From: Balanoglossus misakiensis
Taxonomy: Eukaryota > Hemichordata
Assembly: GCA_040954595.2 (NCBI GenBank)
Contig: CM082588.2
Coordinates: forward strand, 6,324,001 to 6,388,000
Length of the DNA stretch: 64,000 nt
Direction: 5' to 3'
How positions within the stretch are numbered: the first letter of the stretch is position 1; each line of letters starts with the position of its first letter. Below, in pieces: positions 10,901 to 25,900 of the stretch. The notes beneath the pieces were generated by a model. The model was not told where the DNA came from. It worked only from the letters and a program-made list of their open reading frames with translations, and searched no databases. The position numbers and the translations under genes are program-made.

Positions 10901-13900
10901 AGCTCTGGCGATAATCCACGATCGGTCTCATGCTCTGGTTGATTGTGTAGCGTACAATGTGTCTCTTGCGACCGCCATTGAGTTCAATGCGTGGGATCAT
11001 CAATTCTTCAAGGACCTCCTGTTGTGAGGGGGAAAAATGACATAAAGTGTAGGGTTATATATTCCAGTATGACCCAACACTGGTTTAGCTTATGAACAAA
11101 GCTCGTTTGCTAAACATGGCAGAAATCGGCCATTTTGAAATTCCGTTAACCACATGCAATTTTTATCACTCACCTAGGTAGTTAAACCTATTTAATGTAG
11201 TGAGCATTGACTACCAAATTGGCTGCCAAAAGTTTGTGTGCATTTCAGAAACTATTTTGAATTTTCTTGAACATATTAAACCTCTCAATAACTATTAGAT
11301 TTTCCAGCTTCTTCATACAAAGTATGAACAGGTTTTGATGATGTATATTATTATTTTTTTACAGTGCATGTTCTGACTGAGTCACCTACCTGTACAGCTG
11401 CTAGATTATTGGTGTCTGTATCGTACGTCTCCCCAATTTCATTCTTCAATCTATCAATTGCATCTTCCTCCAATTCCTCTTCTTCTTCCTCTTCCTCCTC
11501 CTCTTCCTCAAACTCCTCAGCCAAGATGGCTTCAACATCCTCCTCGTCTTCATCTTCTTCGTCCTCGTTGTCCGAGGCATCCGATTCATCGCTGTCTTTG
11601 TCAGCCATCTTCTGGGCCTGGTTGTCCAAAACAGAAATTGTGTGTCAGCCAACAAATTAAATATTCAAAAGGCAAAAATATCGCTTATTTTTTGACAAAA
11701 CGTTAATCACTGTTATTTCACTTGGTAACATACAAAGGACAAAAAAAATGTTTTTGACATAAGAAAATGATAGTAGAGATGTCTGGAAATTTGAGACAAG
11801 AAAGCGGTCCAGAATAGCACCATCCAGTAAGTGTACCTTCATGAAGGATTTTGTTTGAAATGACACGCACGTACACCACATGACAACAGACACCAATACT
11901 GCATGTATTCATACCTTATGGGATTTATACAGATGCCTTTTAGCAGCCTTGTTTCAAAGCAAGAGGACAAGGAGACAGTCAAGAGAAAGTTGTAAGTATT
12001 CAATAAAGACGGAAATATGTGGAAAGGCCAAGAAAAATATGATATATGTTGAGGTTTTCCTTGAGCTGGTTGCAATCATTTTATTATCTTTGAAGCTGGT
12101 AATAACTTTGTCTGCTTCAACCTCTTTCCTATGGATTTTTTCATATATCTTCTGTGTGTGTGTGCGTGTGTGTGTCCATCTTTGTTTGTCTGTCCATTCA
12201 TCAGTCTCACTGTGTGCTGTGCATCTTTCTATCAATTTGCATTTCGAATTTCTTCGTCTGACCTTATCAGACCCAATGAGGCTAAGTGTGAAGAGGTGAC
12301 AGTGCGATAGTGTGAAGTGACAAAGGACTGGAAGAATGTTTGAAACTAATGAAAGGCAATAAAAAGGTATAAATAAAAGAATTAAGGTGATACAGTGTTG
12401 TTTTGTGGAAAAAGCCATCAATAGAATGGTGCCGTGTTTTACTTTAATACAAGAATGAGTATGAGAAAAGGTTGACATGCCAACACCACCTACCAATCTC
12501 TCTGCCTTCCGCTGTTCCACCTCGGCCAAGATCTCCTGCCGTCTCTTCTCCTTGGCCTCCTCCCTCTCCTTCTGCTTCTTGAGACGTTTCCTCTCCTTCT
12601 TGGCCAGCCGCTTGTCGCGCTTGGCCTTCCACTTGGCCAGCTTGGGCGGCAGCAGACGGTCGGAGATGTCGGTGTCCTCCACGACTAGCATGAGAGCGGC
12701 ATCTGGGAAGAGCCCCATCTGGCCCAGATACTGTGTCTCATCCGCCGTGCGCGGGAATCCCTCCAGCACAAACCCAGTGGATCTGTACAGACAGAATGAT
12801 AATCAAATGAAAATTCCACAAAAAAGAAATCATTCCAATCATACAATAATTCACTCTTGACATTACAGAATGGAATTTCCCCTCCATGGGAGGTTTATAA
12901 AAAAATTGAGGTAATTTGAAATTAATAAACTCTCTGCAAAAAAAGATACACACAGTAGCTTAAATTGCTATCATGTTTAATTTACAGGGGAAAAATTGAA
13001 CTCAAAGCGAGGCCAATGGGGAATGTTGACCAATCACATTATGGGGGTTTCCCTATTGACCTCGTTTTGGGTTCAAATTCATGATGGCTGTCTGTGAGGG
13101 AGTGAATCCACACTATATAACTTATGGGCACATCGTCTGACCCTCCCTAGCACTAACTCCTTGCTTACTTGAAGGGTTCCTTGTTCCACCATTCTGGTAC
13201 AATATTATCCAGTATTTCTGGTGGGATGGGTTCATCGTCCTGCAAGTTGTTCTTGATTGCTTCTTCCTCCTCAGTAAACTCAACTTCCGGCTCCTCATCA
13301 GCCTGAAAAAATAAAGATGAAAACAAATTAAATTTCATTTTCATAAACTCCAGAACATTGTCCACTTTAAAATACATGTACATGTATATGCAAAGCTAAA
13401 GGTGATTTTCTCACAGTCAGATGTGATGTTTTGGGGGTATTACAGACACACTCACAAGCCAACAGTACTGTCAGCTGTACACATCCACCTGATTTCCACT
13501 AGCATAATCCATAAACTTCAACCCTTGTTCCTATGGGAGATTCTCACCTTCTCAGCATCTGCATCACCGCTCTCCTCTTTGTCTTCACCTTCAGCTTTCA
13601 CCGATGTACCTACACAGTCAAAATAACAATTTCAAAACAGTTTTCATCAAATGCTGGCACTATGCCTCACCCATCTAATTCAATTTCCAAGTCGACCGGT
13701 CAAACCACGCAACTGTTAACAGCTGGATTAAACCAAAATCCACTGATGACAGGGGTGAAAGACTGTAATCTCACCATCAGGAGCCGTGACGGCGGCTTCA
13801 TCCTCATCCTCGTCTGGCTCCTCCTCGTCCTCCTCGAACTCCGGCCCGATCTTCTTCTTGGTCTTAGCAATGATGAGCTCCTGCAGGCGCTCCTTGAAGG

Positions 13901-16900
13901 CGATGTGGAAGAGGCCCAACGTCTTGGCCAGGTGTCTGCCATGCAGAGTCTTGCCAGCTCCCCGGGGCCCCAGGATCAGTAGACGTATTGGTGGTGCCTG
14001 TCAAGAGGAAGTTACATAATTGTAATCACACCAGTATCATCATTATATTAGCTCCAATGCAGTCATATTAGTAGGCAGCAGACATGTCACTGGGGTTCCC
14101 AAGTCATTTACCAGTATTCCCAAGCCTAAGCAAAAACACTACAACATAATAACGACAACGTTTTCTGTGTTATTCATGGAGTGTTTGTCTGACACAATCA
14201 TGTTTTAACCCTTTCACCATCATGGTTTGACCCAAATCTATTGTATTCTATGGTGAACTTGGACCTCTATAGAGGAAACTGAGATTGTAAAGGTTAATGA
14301 TGAGATTGTGAAATTTCACCTTCATTGGTCTGTCCGTGGCCACGTACGGTGCCGGGTCGTTTATGAACTTATCCCGTATTTCTGCACTGGAGAAGTAATA
14401 AAGCCTTTCCCTGTACTTGGCAGCCACCTCCGGATTTCCGGGATACAGCACATAGTTCTCCTTCAGGGCCACCGGACAGAAGTGTTTGGTGTCGCCAAAC
14501 TGTTTCTTCTTGTTGCGTGCCACTTCTTCATCCTGCGGAAAATCAGAGAGAGAAGAAAATGAATAATCCATGTGTGTACTTCAGAACTGGTATGTGCATT
14601 GCTACACACTGTGGATCACGCTGACTCCCTTGTTACAACTGGGTCATCAACCAGCAACAGAAAGGTGGCTATATTGGTGTCTTAGAAATTTTCAGAATAG
14701 TGTAGAAGGTGAACAGTAGCACATTCGTGAATTGCAGAGCTGTCCACCACAAGAATCACTGGTGGTTTTTGGTAAAGATTAAAAAGTCCGCACCCATCCA
14801 CCCTCCATCATTCACTGTGGATCTGAGTTACCTACCTCCTCCTCCTCTTCCTCCTCCTCATCATGTTCTGCATCTTCTTCCTCCTCATCGATGTCAATAC
14901 TGGTGTACTCCCATGGCTGATAGCTGTAGGCTCCTGTCACATCAAGCAATTAACACAAGACTCAGTTTTCTGCATTCATTATAGCATCTTTACACACTTT
15001 CAATTTTGTTTCATGGTCAAATTTTAGCAATGTTAGCTAACCTGTCTATAATTAGACCACCTGTCTATAAAGGCCAGGTTAGGAAAGTCCCTTGACTGGC
15101 CAATATAGCGAGGTTTAACAATACTTGTCTCAAAAATATAGATCACACAAACACACACACACACACACACACACACAGAACACTCCACTCACTTTCAATA
15201 GCATTGACAGAATCCTTCAGCGTATCCTCAACTTGTCGCACAACCGGCTTGGTGTCTTCCTTTTCCTCGATCAAATCCACAATGATGGGTTCCAGGGAGG
15301 ATGTCCCGGTGATCAGCGCTGTGATGCTGGGCCATTCCGTCTCGAACAACTGCCTGGAATCCTTGAACTGCTGCGTTTCCGGTCCCTCTGGGGGAAGCAG
15401 GTCCTCCTGCTGGCTCTCAACGCTCTCAACTTCCGGAGTAGTGCCTTCTGATTTGCCTATAAAATCCAGAGTGGTGACAATTTGAGTTACTTTTATGACT
15501 TAGTTGACAGATGTAAGCTGCTGCTAACCTGATTGTTGATTGAATGCATACAGAGAATGATTTTCAGCTACGTAAAATTAGGGATGCATTTTTTGACCAA
15601 TTTCACAAACAATGTGTAAATAATTGATGCAAAGAGGTTTAACTATACAGTCCCTACCATGTTGTTCACAATTTCTGTACCAATTTTTCAAAACATATCA
15701 CATGCCATGCAAAAAATCGTCACGCTCGTAAAAAACATATACCACATGCTAAACATGCACGGACCATATGCAAATTTGAACCTTTGACCCTGTATTCAAA
15801 TCAGCACACACCAACCAATCAGAGGACTGAGAATGTGGGTGGTCACACCACAGAATAGTCGGGACATGATTACAGGGGGGTCCAACTTTTCATGCCAGGG
15901 TTTCAAACACGATCGCAAGACTTTGGGTGGCGTTTACCTTTTTCCCCTTCTACTACCTGTAAATTTGTTTAATCTGTATGCATTACTTTACATATCATTA
16001 TCATAAATTATCACAAATTATCAAAACCTTCTGACAAAGAATAATAAAAGTAGAATCCACATTATTTTATATATATGGGGAGAGCATGTTCTGTTCTTTG
16101 TTGAGATCTATGTGGAAATAAAACTTAAATGAGTAAAAGTTAAATTGTTTGTAACACTACTAAAACTTCATACATGCATGATTTTGGCGTTTTGAATGAA
16201 TTCGGTGCACACAAACCCATTAGAACATGCTCTCCCATAACTTTGGATACTGCAAGATATTTTATTACAAAGCTCTAGTCCCATTCACCAAAATTACCAG
16301 TTTAATATTTACCATATTACCAAATATAGACACCATCACCTTGTATACCATTATAAGCCCAATTTACTTAATATTAGTTTGGCCTTGATCATAACGCCCT
16401 TACAGCCCTATGATACAATTATCCAAGTTTATAATCTTAGTTTATACTATATGTTTATTTGTTAAAATTTACCCAGTTAAAATTAACCCAGTTATATTAG
16501 ACTTGTACACAGGCAGTGTTTGGATAAAGGTACTTTATTACACCCAGTATGGAGGAGGTTAGCCTTTATAGAACATCCCATTACAGAGCGGGGGGTACAG
16601 CTGGTTAGACTAGGAGGCTGAATTCCGATATTAACTTTAGATCCCCCTACCTTCACCCTTACCCTCTTCACTCCCACTACCCTCCTCGGGGGTGGCCCCT
16701 TCTGGGGCAGCGCCACCCTCCTCCTCATGCACAACACCACCACCACCCTCCTCTTTGGGGGACGCCCTGGCCTCCTCCTCCTCAGCCGCAACCTCTTTGT
16801 CTGTTTCCTTCTCACCTTCCTCCTCGGCGCTCTGGGGCTTCTTCTCTGCTTCAGCGTCCGACTCTGTGACGTTGTCAACGACAGAGGACAGCAACACAAG

Positions 16901-19900
16901 ATGTCAGGCGGGCGGGCAAAGTGACAGAGTAGCAGCACAGGCAAGCAGGCATTGCGGCAGATAAACAACAATACAGTTGTAAGAGAAAAAAATCACAGAC
17001 ATGTTAGTTTGTTTTTTTCAGTCTGAAGTCAACACAAACAATAGATGACTAAGCAATGCAGCAGAAATATAATCTTCATTTCCAAATCACCTGATTTCTG
17101 CTGCAAAATGCTCTTCATCTTACTATTTGTGTTGAAAACATTGACATAGCCAGCAGAAGCTGTGATGTTCAACAGAACATTTGCTGAAAACAATATCGCT
17201 TTGGTTTTTTAGCATAGTAATCAGTGTGTTAGTATGAAATATAAAAGCATTTTATACATTGTCAAATGTATGTGCATTCAGTGCCAGTGTTAGCTACACC
17301 AATCAACTTTGCCAATCTGAGACCATCAAATATTCCAGTAATTTCTTTTGTTACTTATCCCGTCAGACGCAAGTTGTTGCTCACTTAACATTTTCTCTCG
17401 TGTTTTTCAGATCTCCTATTGGCAAAACTCACTGGTGTAGTGAATAAATGTGTTATAATAAACATACACTTCATCCTGCAATGTAGACATATTTCATCTG
17501 TATGCAATACAGCCATAGTTCTCAAGAAATCTCAATTCTCCTTCAGAATTTCCGATATCAATATTTTTGATATCACCATATGATGAACATACTAACAATC
17601 ACAGGACCAGACAAAAATGCCTACATTTAGCAAGATGAAGTGAACAGCATATTAAAAAAAAAACTTTTCAAAACACATAAATAGAAAAATGTAAAACATA
17701 AAATGTTCACCATTAACATGATGATGTACATTTCACCGGATGAAATCCACATTTTGATGTCACCCTTTAATCTTTGACGGATGTAATGGAATTTTGTGGT
17801 CAACACTTGATCATCCGTTTCAATGGACATGCTGGAAAAGGGTTACCTTACAAGTGAGATGGGTGTTTGACATTAACACGAGCGTGCACACTATACAGAG
17901 ACCAGTTACAGTTACTACGTTACTAATTTATAATCTACTTCTATGTCTACCCACAACCACTGGATGACGGATAAAATCTTGTATTATGACAACAAAATAA
18001 ATTGTGTCGTTTCAGACTTATACCTGGTACGGGCGGCGGTTGTGTGTCGGTCGCAGTGACCGCCGAAGGTTCAGTATCGACAGCAGTAGTTGCAGTTGCA
18101 GTTGCAGCAGTAGGGTCAGCTTGTAGTAGTGAGTAATGGAGAATGTTGACAGTCAATTGCGGTTGCACACACACGATTCATGCATTAAGGTGCCCCTCCC
18201 ATGACACACCCCCGTTCCGCCACTCAGGATGGTGCGCTCCCATTGTTGGCAATGAACAGATGCACCATCTCGGTTGGGGAACGGGGGTGTCTTAGGAGCT
18301 GGGAAAGTGACTAATGTTGACTGGTAGGGAGGATAACTTAATTGCTACATTGTTTTGGATATTTCACCCCCCCCCCCTTTTTTTAACAGTGGCACAGTCC
18401 AATTGCCCATCATACATATATATAGGAATGGCTCATTTTATTTCAAAATAGGTGAATTCAGGCCAGCAGTCAACAGAAGTCAGATTGAAATTGAAGACTT
18501 GATTGATGACATGAACACAGAGCTGTTTGTTATTCAACGACAGAAAACATGAAAGATGTTATGTTATGAAACAAGAACATGAAAACATAGACAAAGACAC
18601 AATACATGAAATGTTGGCTGTACATAGTAAGACAATGATATGCAACATGACATATAGATGTTCATAACATGACAGAGAACACAGAATGATATAAGATTAC
18701 ATATAATGTAAACAGATGAAATTCTTGTAGTTCACACATGACATTAACATGAAAAGCACAAGAGGAAAGATCTGAGACAACTGAAAAAGCCAGGAGACAA
18801 ACACAACGGAAAATTATCAGTTGGCAATAGACTAAAATTTGGGCTTCAATTCTATTAACCATTGATAACATAACTGATTCAGGTATTTTTCAAACCATAC
18901 TGATTACAATTTTTAGATCATGCTTTTCTTGACTGACAAATTTCCAATGACAAAATTAGCATACATGAAGTCTCATTTTTTGCCTGCTAACTTGAATTCA
19001 GTTGTAAACATCACAGAAAAGAATATATGAGAGACACAAATAAGACTTGTGATTGGATGATTCAGGAATAGAAGCAGGTGGTATATGCAGATAAGCAAGC
19101 AGGAACAATAGCATTTACTAGTAAGTTAACAGTGTAGCAGTGTGTGGCGTTTATTAAATATAATTTTCCTCTACCCCTTTCACTCCCATTCCCTGCCCCC
19201 CCCCCCCCCCAAAAAAAAATAGTGGTCCAAAGGTGGTGAATTTGAAAGGGATAAAATTCGGTGTCACCCTGAATAAAACGTTTGACTGTCTTTTACTTTT
19301 AGCTTTAACAGGTGGTGGATGTGTAAAGCTCATTGCAAACAGGAAGTACAACGGACAGCAACCATTTTTGTGTGATGAGGATGGCTGTGTGGTTTGGAGG
19401 GATGGATAGGAAACTGGTTTGGATACAAAGTGGAAGCAAGCAATTACCTTCTGTCGCCGAGTGCTCGCCTTCACCCTCGCCCTCCTCTCTGCCTTCACCT
19501 TTTTTGTGGAATAGAATAACCCGAGCAGGTCAAACAACATGCGGTTAAGAGTCCAGAGATGGGACAGTGTTTCCCAAAGCCATCAGAGTTGATGCTACAG
19601 TGCAAGTACTCTGATTGTCAGGGAGGCAGTGTGTGGGGATAGCATGCAATATGTTATGTGGATAGACTGTGGGTATGGGTGAAGTCTGCAGGAAACGGAT
19701 TGTGTGAGTCAAGGTGCGTGCACCAAAAATAAACATAAAGACAAACATAAAGGTTTTAAGAAACGCCATAATTCATGACTACTCTACCAGAACTTATTCA
19801 ACTCAAATCTCTTTTCGTTTTCTTCTTCTACAAACATGCAACGCATGCAACTACAACCTAAGGCTGCATTCACAAACACCTCTGGAGGGGGGGGCGGGAG

Positions 19901-22900
19901 AATTCAATTTTTTTTACCGCTAATTTTCACATGCCCCCCTTCTGAACTGCCAATATTTTCAAATCCCCCCCTTCCGAACTGCCAAAATTTTGAAATCCCC
20001 CCCCCCCCCATTTTCTTTCACAGAGCAAAACACATCACCTATCTATCTTGTAAAAAGAAAAACAGCGCTCCCATGAAAAGAATTTGAAACTGATGTTTCC
20101 CCTCATCAGTGGGTATTAAAACTGAACATTGTTTTTATTTTTTAAGTACATATATTTGTATTCTGTGTTGGGAGACATTGTAAACCGAGAATTGAAGGGG
20201 GTGGGTTTGGGAGGGGGTGTCCCCCTCCCACGTAAGAAAATTTTCTAAAATACAGAGCTCAAAGCTGCATTTTAATGAACCTGGCAAAAGCAAATTAACT
20301 CAACTACCGGTATGTTGGGGAGGACAAATTTAACCGTCGCCGCTCAAAGTTATCATGGGGTGGGGCAAGTCCCCTGACCTGGGACACTAGATAAATCAGT
20401 CAATGATTGAAAGGTGTTGATGAATGGAGGGGGTGGGTGTGGGAGGGGGTGTCCCCCTCCCACATTAGAAAATTTTGTAAAATAAAGGGCGCGAAACTGC
20501 ATTTTTGTGGACTCAAAATAAATATTTAGTTGTTAAAGTTTTCAAGTCCCCCCCTTTCAGTCCCTAAATTATTTCAAATCCCCCCCCTTACATACCCTCA
20601 ATTTTTTCAAATCCCCCCCCTCAATTCTCCCGCCCCCCCCTCCAGAGGTGTTTGTGAATGCAGCCTAAGCAATTGTCAACAAACCTAACCTCATGGCATG
20701 CATAAACAGAATCAAGTAAAAATCTGCACTTAAAATTTCAATACAGGCATGCGCAGTTGGTGGAATGCTAACTGTGAATAATCAATGACACAATATACTA
20801 GACAAAACAAAACATTAAATACATTATGAATAGATTGGGAAAACGGCAAATGTGAGTGTGTGTACATGTATGTGTGTGTGTGAGTGTCTAAAGAGAACTA
20901 TGGAATTTTGTTGGTAGATCAATTGACTGTAATAAAGTGCTTGGTGCATGATGATATGGGTATGACCAAATAGTGCTAAGAACTGGTGAATTTCAGATGA
21001 TGCTGTACTGATCAGTAACTGTACTGTGTGTTCATACCATGATGAACATGTAGCTGTGAGAGTGACTGCAACACATAACATGTGGCAATGCAGTTGGTCA
21101 GTCAGTAATATGTGACAGAATGTACCATGTGACCAAGATCATGTGATTGTCTTGGTGATGTATGTGTGTGGTGGTCAGTAAGGTGCAGGTGATGTACATG
21201 TAGGTCTTAAAGTGTGAATAACAAAGTGTTGTAAACATGTTTGTGTATGATGTTCCAAGTGAATGACACAAGACAATCATCTTGCTGAAACTAAATACTA
21301 CAGTGTACAAAGAAGTTAAGCTGCTGTTCTCTGGCTACGCTGCAAAAATGATGAAATTCCTGAAATAAATTCAAATATTTTATAAATTTTAGTATAAGCG
21401 TACCTTCACTTTCCTCCCCATCTTCGATTCTCCGACGTCTGCGTTCCTCCTCCTCTGCTCGCCTCCTCTCTTCCTCTTCCTGGCGTTCCCTCTCGGCTTC
21501 CAACCTGTAAATACAAGAAGGGTTTTGATTGGTGGATGGCGACCATTGAACAGTCTCCTCAGTTAGGGTTAAGGCACTACACCATCGAAACTGGACCGAG
21601 CATATAACTGCTCTGCAGCTTTGTCCAATTTTCAAATGAAAATAAAGCAACAATACACTGAATACTTAATAAGTATTTCGCATTATGTGATGCGTGTGAG
21701 TGTGCCAAGGTCGATATTTCCATCATGCTTTGGAAGAAGCCAGATCCTTCATGCATGCAACAAAAAAACCACCACACACGCCGGGGGAGAAAATCGTGCT
21801 GGTTATTATAATTGCAAATTTGCATATCACACTGTCAGTTTTGTCTCAGCTAGGGGTCTTGAGCTTCAATCCAACTGTGAAACCTGGTCACCTGATCAAC
21901 ACTAGCGAATCAGATGACATGAGAAAGTGAAGTTTTCCAAGAAGGCCACCTAGCTTAGCCAATCTGAACATAACTTTTGCAGCTTTGGGGAAGACTGTGC
22001 CATTAGATTGCTGGGGGAAACAGCCAACATCACCAAAACAAAACCCGGTCAGCAAAGGTTGGGAAATGCAAGGGGTTTGGGATTTTTTTCCTTTTTTATT
22101 TTTGGCACGCAAGTTACCTAGAGTCTGGGAAATCGCCATCTTCTATTGGGCTGTACAGGTATACAAAGGAACAAACAATCAAGCAACATTCTACTACGAA
22201 CAAACAAATACACAAACAGCCAAAAGGGGTGGAATCTGTGCATTTTTCAGTCTACATGCAAAGAAAAAATATCTACAAAGTTTAAAAAACATAGTGAGCA
22301 AATCATACAGAATATAAATGTGCCATACATGTAGTACATTTCCGACATCCCTAAAACCTGTTAAAAATAGAACATTCCTGCTGTTTCCTATGGTCAAGTA
22401 GACCTTAGTACTTCTAACAGGGGTGAATAGAGAGGGCCAGATCCTCAGTCTATTTCAATGATACTGATATCTACTGCTGTAATACATGATCAAACATCAG
22501 TCTATTATATTGGAAAGTATTTTTAAGTTTCAGGACAAAAAGTATTAATTCAATTGTATTTATTTAAAATAATATTTTATTTCACCTGGCAGCCTCCTCT
22601 TTCCTGGCTTTCTCTCTGGCCTCTTCCTCGAGACGCTTCTTGATTTTGTCGTCGATCTCGGCCCGATTCAGCTTGTACCAGCGTTTCAACAGCATGGTGC
22701 CATTCTCGCTGGCGTCTCGCAGACAGATGACCTCATCGGGCATCAAGCCCCGGTCGATCATCACCGTCCACTGGTCGCGGGTGCGTGGAAAGTTGTCCAG
22801 AATCCAGCCGCCGGCCCTGTCCAATCACAGAAAACACAATCTCAGTCACTTAAAAAAACCCACTTCAGTTAAGAATATAAGGCTTTACAACTTTAACATT

Positions 22901-25900
22901 TCCGTTCAGTTGCATTTTTACATTTTCTTCAGTGAATACAGCTCATACAACATATACATTGATACACTCAGTGCTAGGATAAGGGGACAGGATTTGGGTA
23001 GCAGGCAAGTGTTGGATATGTAGATGTCCAGGGGGTGACTTTCCTAGAGCTGAATATGGCACATACAGCAAAATCAATCAGCGCTTGGATTTGGAGATAT
23101 GACTGGGGTACCAGGTAAGTATTTTGTATGTAAATATCCCGGGGGTAACACTCCTAGCCTCATACAGAATGTACATACATGGGTCCATTGGGATCCTTTT
23201 TCTTCAGTTCCTTCTGCACCTCACTGATGGCCTCCTCCATGGCGTCGATGTACTGCTCGGGGCTGAGCGTGTACGTCTGCTGTTCTGCGTCCTTGACGGC
23301 GGCTTCGACGATTGCGACGACCTCAGGATGGTTGGCGTCCACCACCACCTCGGCCTTGGGAGCGACTTGCGGGGTTGATAGAGCTGGCGTTTCGTCACCA
23401 GTGACTGTACCGTCATCAGCTGAAAGAAATGGGCAGCCACGTTTTACATATATACAGTGGTTTTCATTATTGTGTCATCAAAGGCTGGTCTCTGACAATA
23501 ATTGTCAGCAGAAATGCAGGGAGATGGGAAGGGACTGTATTAAATGGACATTAACGTTTGAACAGGAAACTGCAGTTGAACACAGATCAAAATCACTAAA
23601 CCGGCCATGATATGATTTTTTTCTTACCTTTAGAACCTTCTGTGTCAGCCTGCCCTTCGCTTTTCTCACCTGATTTCTCTGTAGAAAAGACAATTTTTCG
23701 AGAAGAGTTTTTGAGAGACTGTGGTATACAAGTTACAGAGTTGAGTGCAGTTGGGTTAGTTGAACTTACATGAGTGGGAAGATGCTATCAAATGACGGTA
23801 GTCAAAACTAAATCAGGTAGTAAATTATTTTACATTATATGATATTGTACTGTGACAAAGTTGATTATATAAAAAAAATCATACAATCAAGTTTTTTTTT
23901 ACAAAACTGGCCTTTCTTTTGGTCCAATTGACTCCCATGATTCAAGTCATGTTTGTTTTTAAGGAAAATTGGGTCAAATGGTGATTAAACAGTCAATAGT
24001 AATAATAAAATCATCAGCATCGTCCCTGTCAAAAACGAACAGAGGAGGGAGGGAGGGTATTTGTGAGTGGAGGAGAGAAGACAGACATTAACAGATAAAC
24101 AAACACCTTAGATCCCCTAGAAGACAAATGACATATTCTAAAATTTATAGCACACAATGATACACATTTTACACATCACCTGGTATGAGGAGAAAGAGAA
24201 GTTACTCTTATGGCTAGATTGAGTTCAAAAATTACATATGAAATATTAGACAAATGTAAAATTATGCGTATAATTTACCAGTTATTTTACCACACAGCTG
24301 TGATACGTTAGAGTGAAGGTTATTTCTTTTTCCTTAAAATGCGCTCCAAAAGTGCCCAATAAGTTTACTTCCCCTTATGTTATAGATTCTCCAATATTGG
24401 CACATTCTTATATTTGGCATAAACACTGCCATATTTGGCAAGCTATATTCCCTTATTTGGCAAGCACTTTTTGTTAGTGAGGAGCTTTGGGAGGCTTCGA
24501 CTGACACTAAGGGCATACGAAAAGCAAAGCTAACTGAGTACAGAATGATAGCAGATGGTGGTGGGGTAGGGGGAGGGGGATGTTTCTTTCTGGGGTGTAT
24601 ATAAAATTTTACTTTCTAAGGAATTTTTTTTCCTTCCTTACTGTTACGTTTATATATGAATGATATTTGACATAGCATACACACAGTTGCTTAATTTCAA
24701 ATATGGAAATCAGATGTCAAGTTATAACTTGAGATGGACATTGGCTTGGCTGCAGATGATCGCAGCAGCATTGTAGCAAATTTGCAGCTGAGGCACTGTG
24801 TGTGTCATCAGAGTAGTAGTGTTGTCAAGAACTGCAGGAGCTGGTGTGCTCTCACAAAAAAGAGGGAATTTATGGCAGTTTAACCCTTTACACTCTGACC
24901 TCCCAAATCCAAATAGGATCATTGCTTGTTAGAAAAGACCAGCTTGTCAGGAAAGTTGCTGGAAAGCAAAACAAACAAAATGTATACTGCAGGAAAGCTC
25001 CAGGGAGAGCTACAGCTGCACGTAGACTTGTAGGTAGCAGCTGACAAGAATGTGAGGTGTGCAAACAGAGTTTCTGCAAAAATCAGCAACAGATGTTTCG
25101 GTCCAGCAAAACACATAACCTTTGCGTAAGCAGAACATGGATTAATTAGTTTGTGTGCGTAACATGTTTTGCCAAACAACATCAAATGTGCTGACGCTAT
25201 GGGATGTGTGATGCCTCGTACAACAGCATCGAAGCACCACAGACGTACACACTACATGTGAAATTTTCCTTCGCAGGATACCGGTAGATTGGTTTCACGT
25301 TAAGATTTAACCTTGAGGATGACAGCGACAATTAAACAGCAGCACATTAAACCACCCAGGAAACAAGAAGCGGGCATGACAGCACTACACAGAGGCAGCA
25401 CAGCACAGCAACATGACGTGCAGTTCTGCAGGCAACAGTGTGACACAGCAAATCACAGTGCAGGGGCAAAGCGCGACAATGTGCAGCAAGGTGACGCAGC
25501 AAAAAACAAGCAACCAACTGCAGCCGTGAGAGGTGTAGGATGCGTGAACGGGGGTGGGAAATCGTGATGCAGCAAAAAAACAGACGCAGCAAACGGCGCC
25601 AATCGTCCCAGTCTACGGGGGGAGGGCAGGCCAATACCTTCGTCCTGATCAGTCTCACTCTCAATTCTCTCTTTTTCAGTTTCAGTTTCGGTTTCGGTTT
25701 TCTCTTTGTCACTCTCGGCCTGATCAGTTCTCTCGCGATCCGTATCGCTCTGATCAGTCCTCTCGGTGTCGCCGGGCGTGGCCGACGCCTCGCCCTGATC
25801 CGTCTCCTCAACATCTGTGGTCTCTTTGCCCGTTTGATCGTCTGGTTAACACCAACAAAGCATGCAAATGATACAAGCGACATGCATGAGACTTAGGGAT

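Larger units (their letters stand above)
8438..11018 (-). other. AK9: AK9 exons 28-32: third YHS-like module and fourth kinase domain
   Basis: Exons: 10,800-11,018; 10,057-10,270; 9,490-9,691; 9,002-9,148; 8,438-8,655 (3' phases 0, 1, 2, 2, 1). Exon 28 ends in FGKWCPVQ; exon 29 has [20 protein letters not shown], then [12 protein letters not shown]. For exon 29 the donor GTGAGT at 10,056 restores GKTTLANRF across the junction. The other GT two bases away breaks the frame. Exon 31 carries [13 protein letters not shown], 80 residues after the P-loop (normal spacing). Exon 32 ([24 protein letters not shown]) is Trp-rich. Confidence 0.92.
14836..19498 (-). other. AK9: AK9 exons 17-21: second acidic linker
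   Basis: Exons: 19,448-19,498; 18,024-18,119; 16,663-16,863; 15,193-15,456; 14,836-14,933. Exons 17-20 are all phase 1 to phase 1; exon 21 goes 1 to 0. Exon 18 is an Ala/Thr-rich tract with Pro at its end, exon 19 is Glu/Gly-rich, and exon 20 is more ordered ([31 protein letters not shown]). Exon 21 has [18 protein letters not shown] and an acidic run. Exon 19 has two possible donors (GTAAGG at 16,662 and GTAGGG at 16,650) in the same phase. Confidence 0.75.

Noticed and set aside
11954-12493. Continuation of AK9 exon 26 frame to 271 codons
   Set aside because: The frame reads past a clear donor (GTAGGTGG after 12,494) into AT-rich and dinucleotide-repeat DNA; splicing to exon 27 keeps the frame and family match.
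25554-25871. Open frames on the plus strand and in other frames over AK9 exon 12
   Set aside because: They arise from the repetitive GA-rich exon 12 read in the wrong frame or strand; the minus-strand phase-1 reading has both splice sites.
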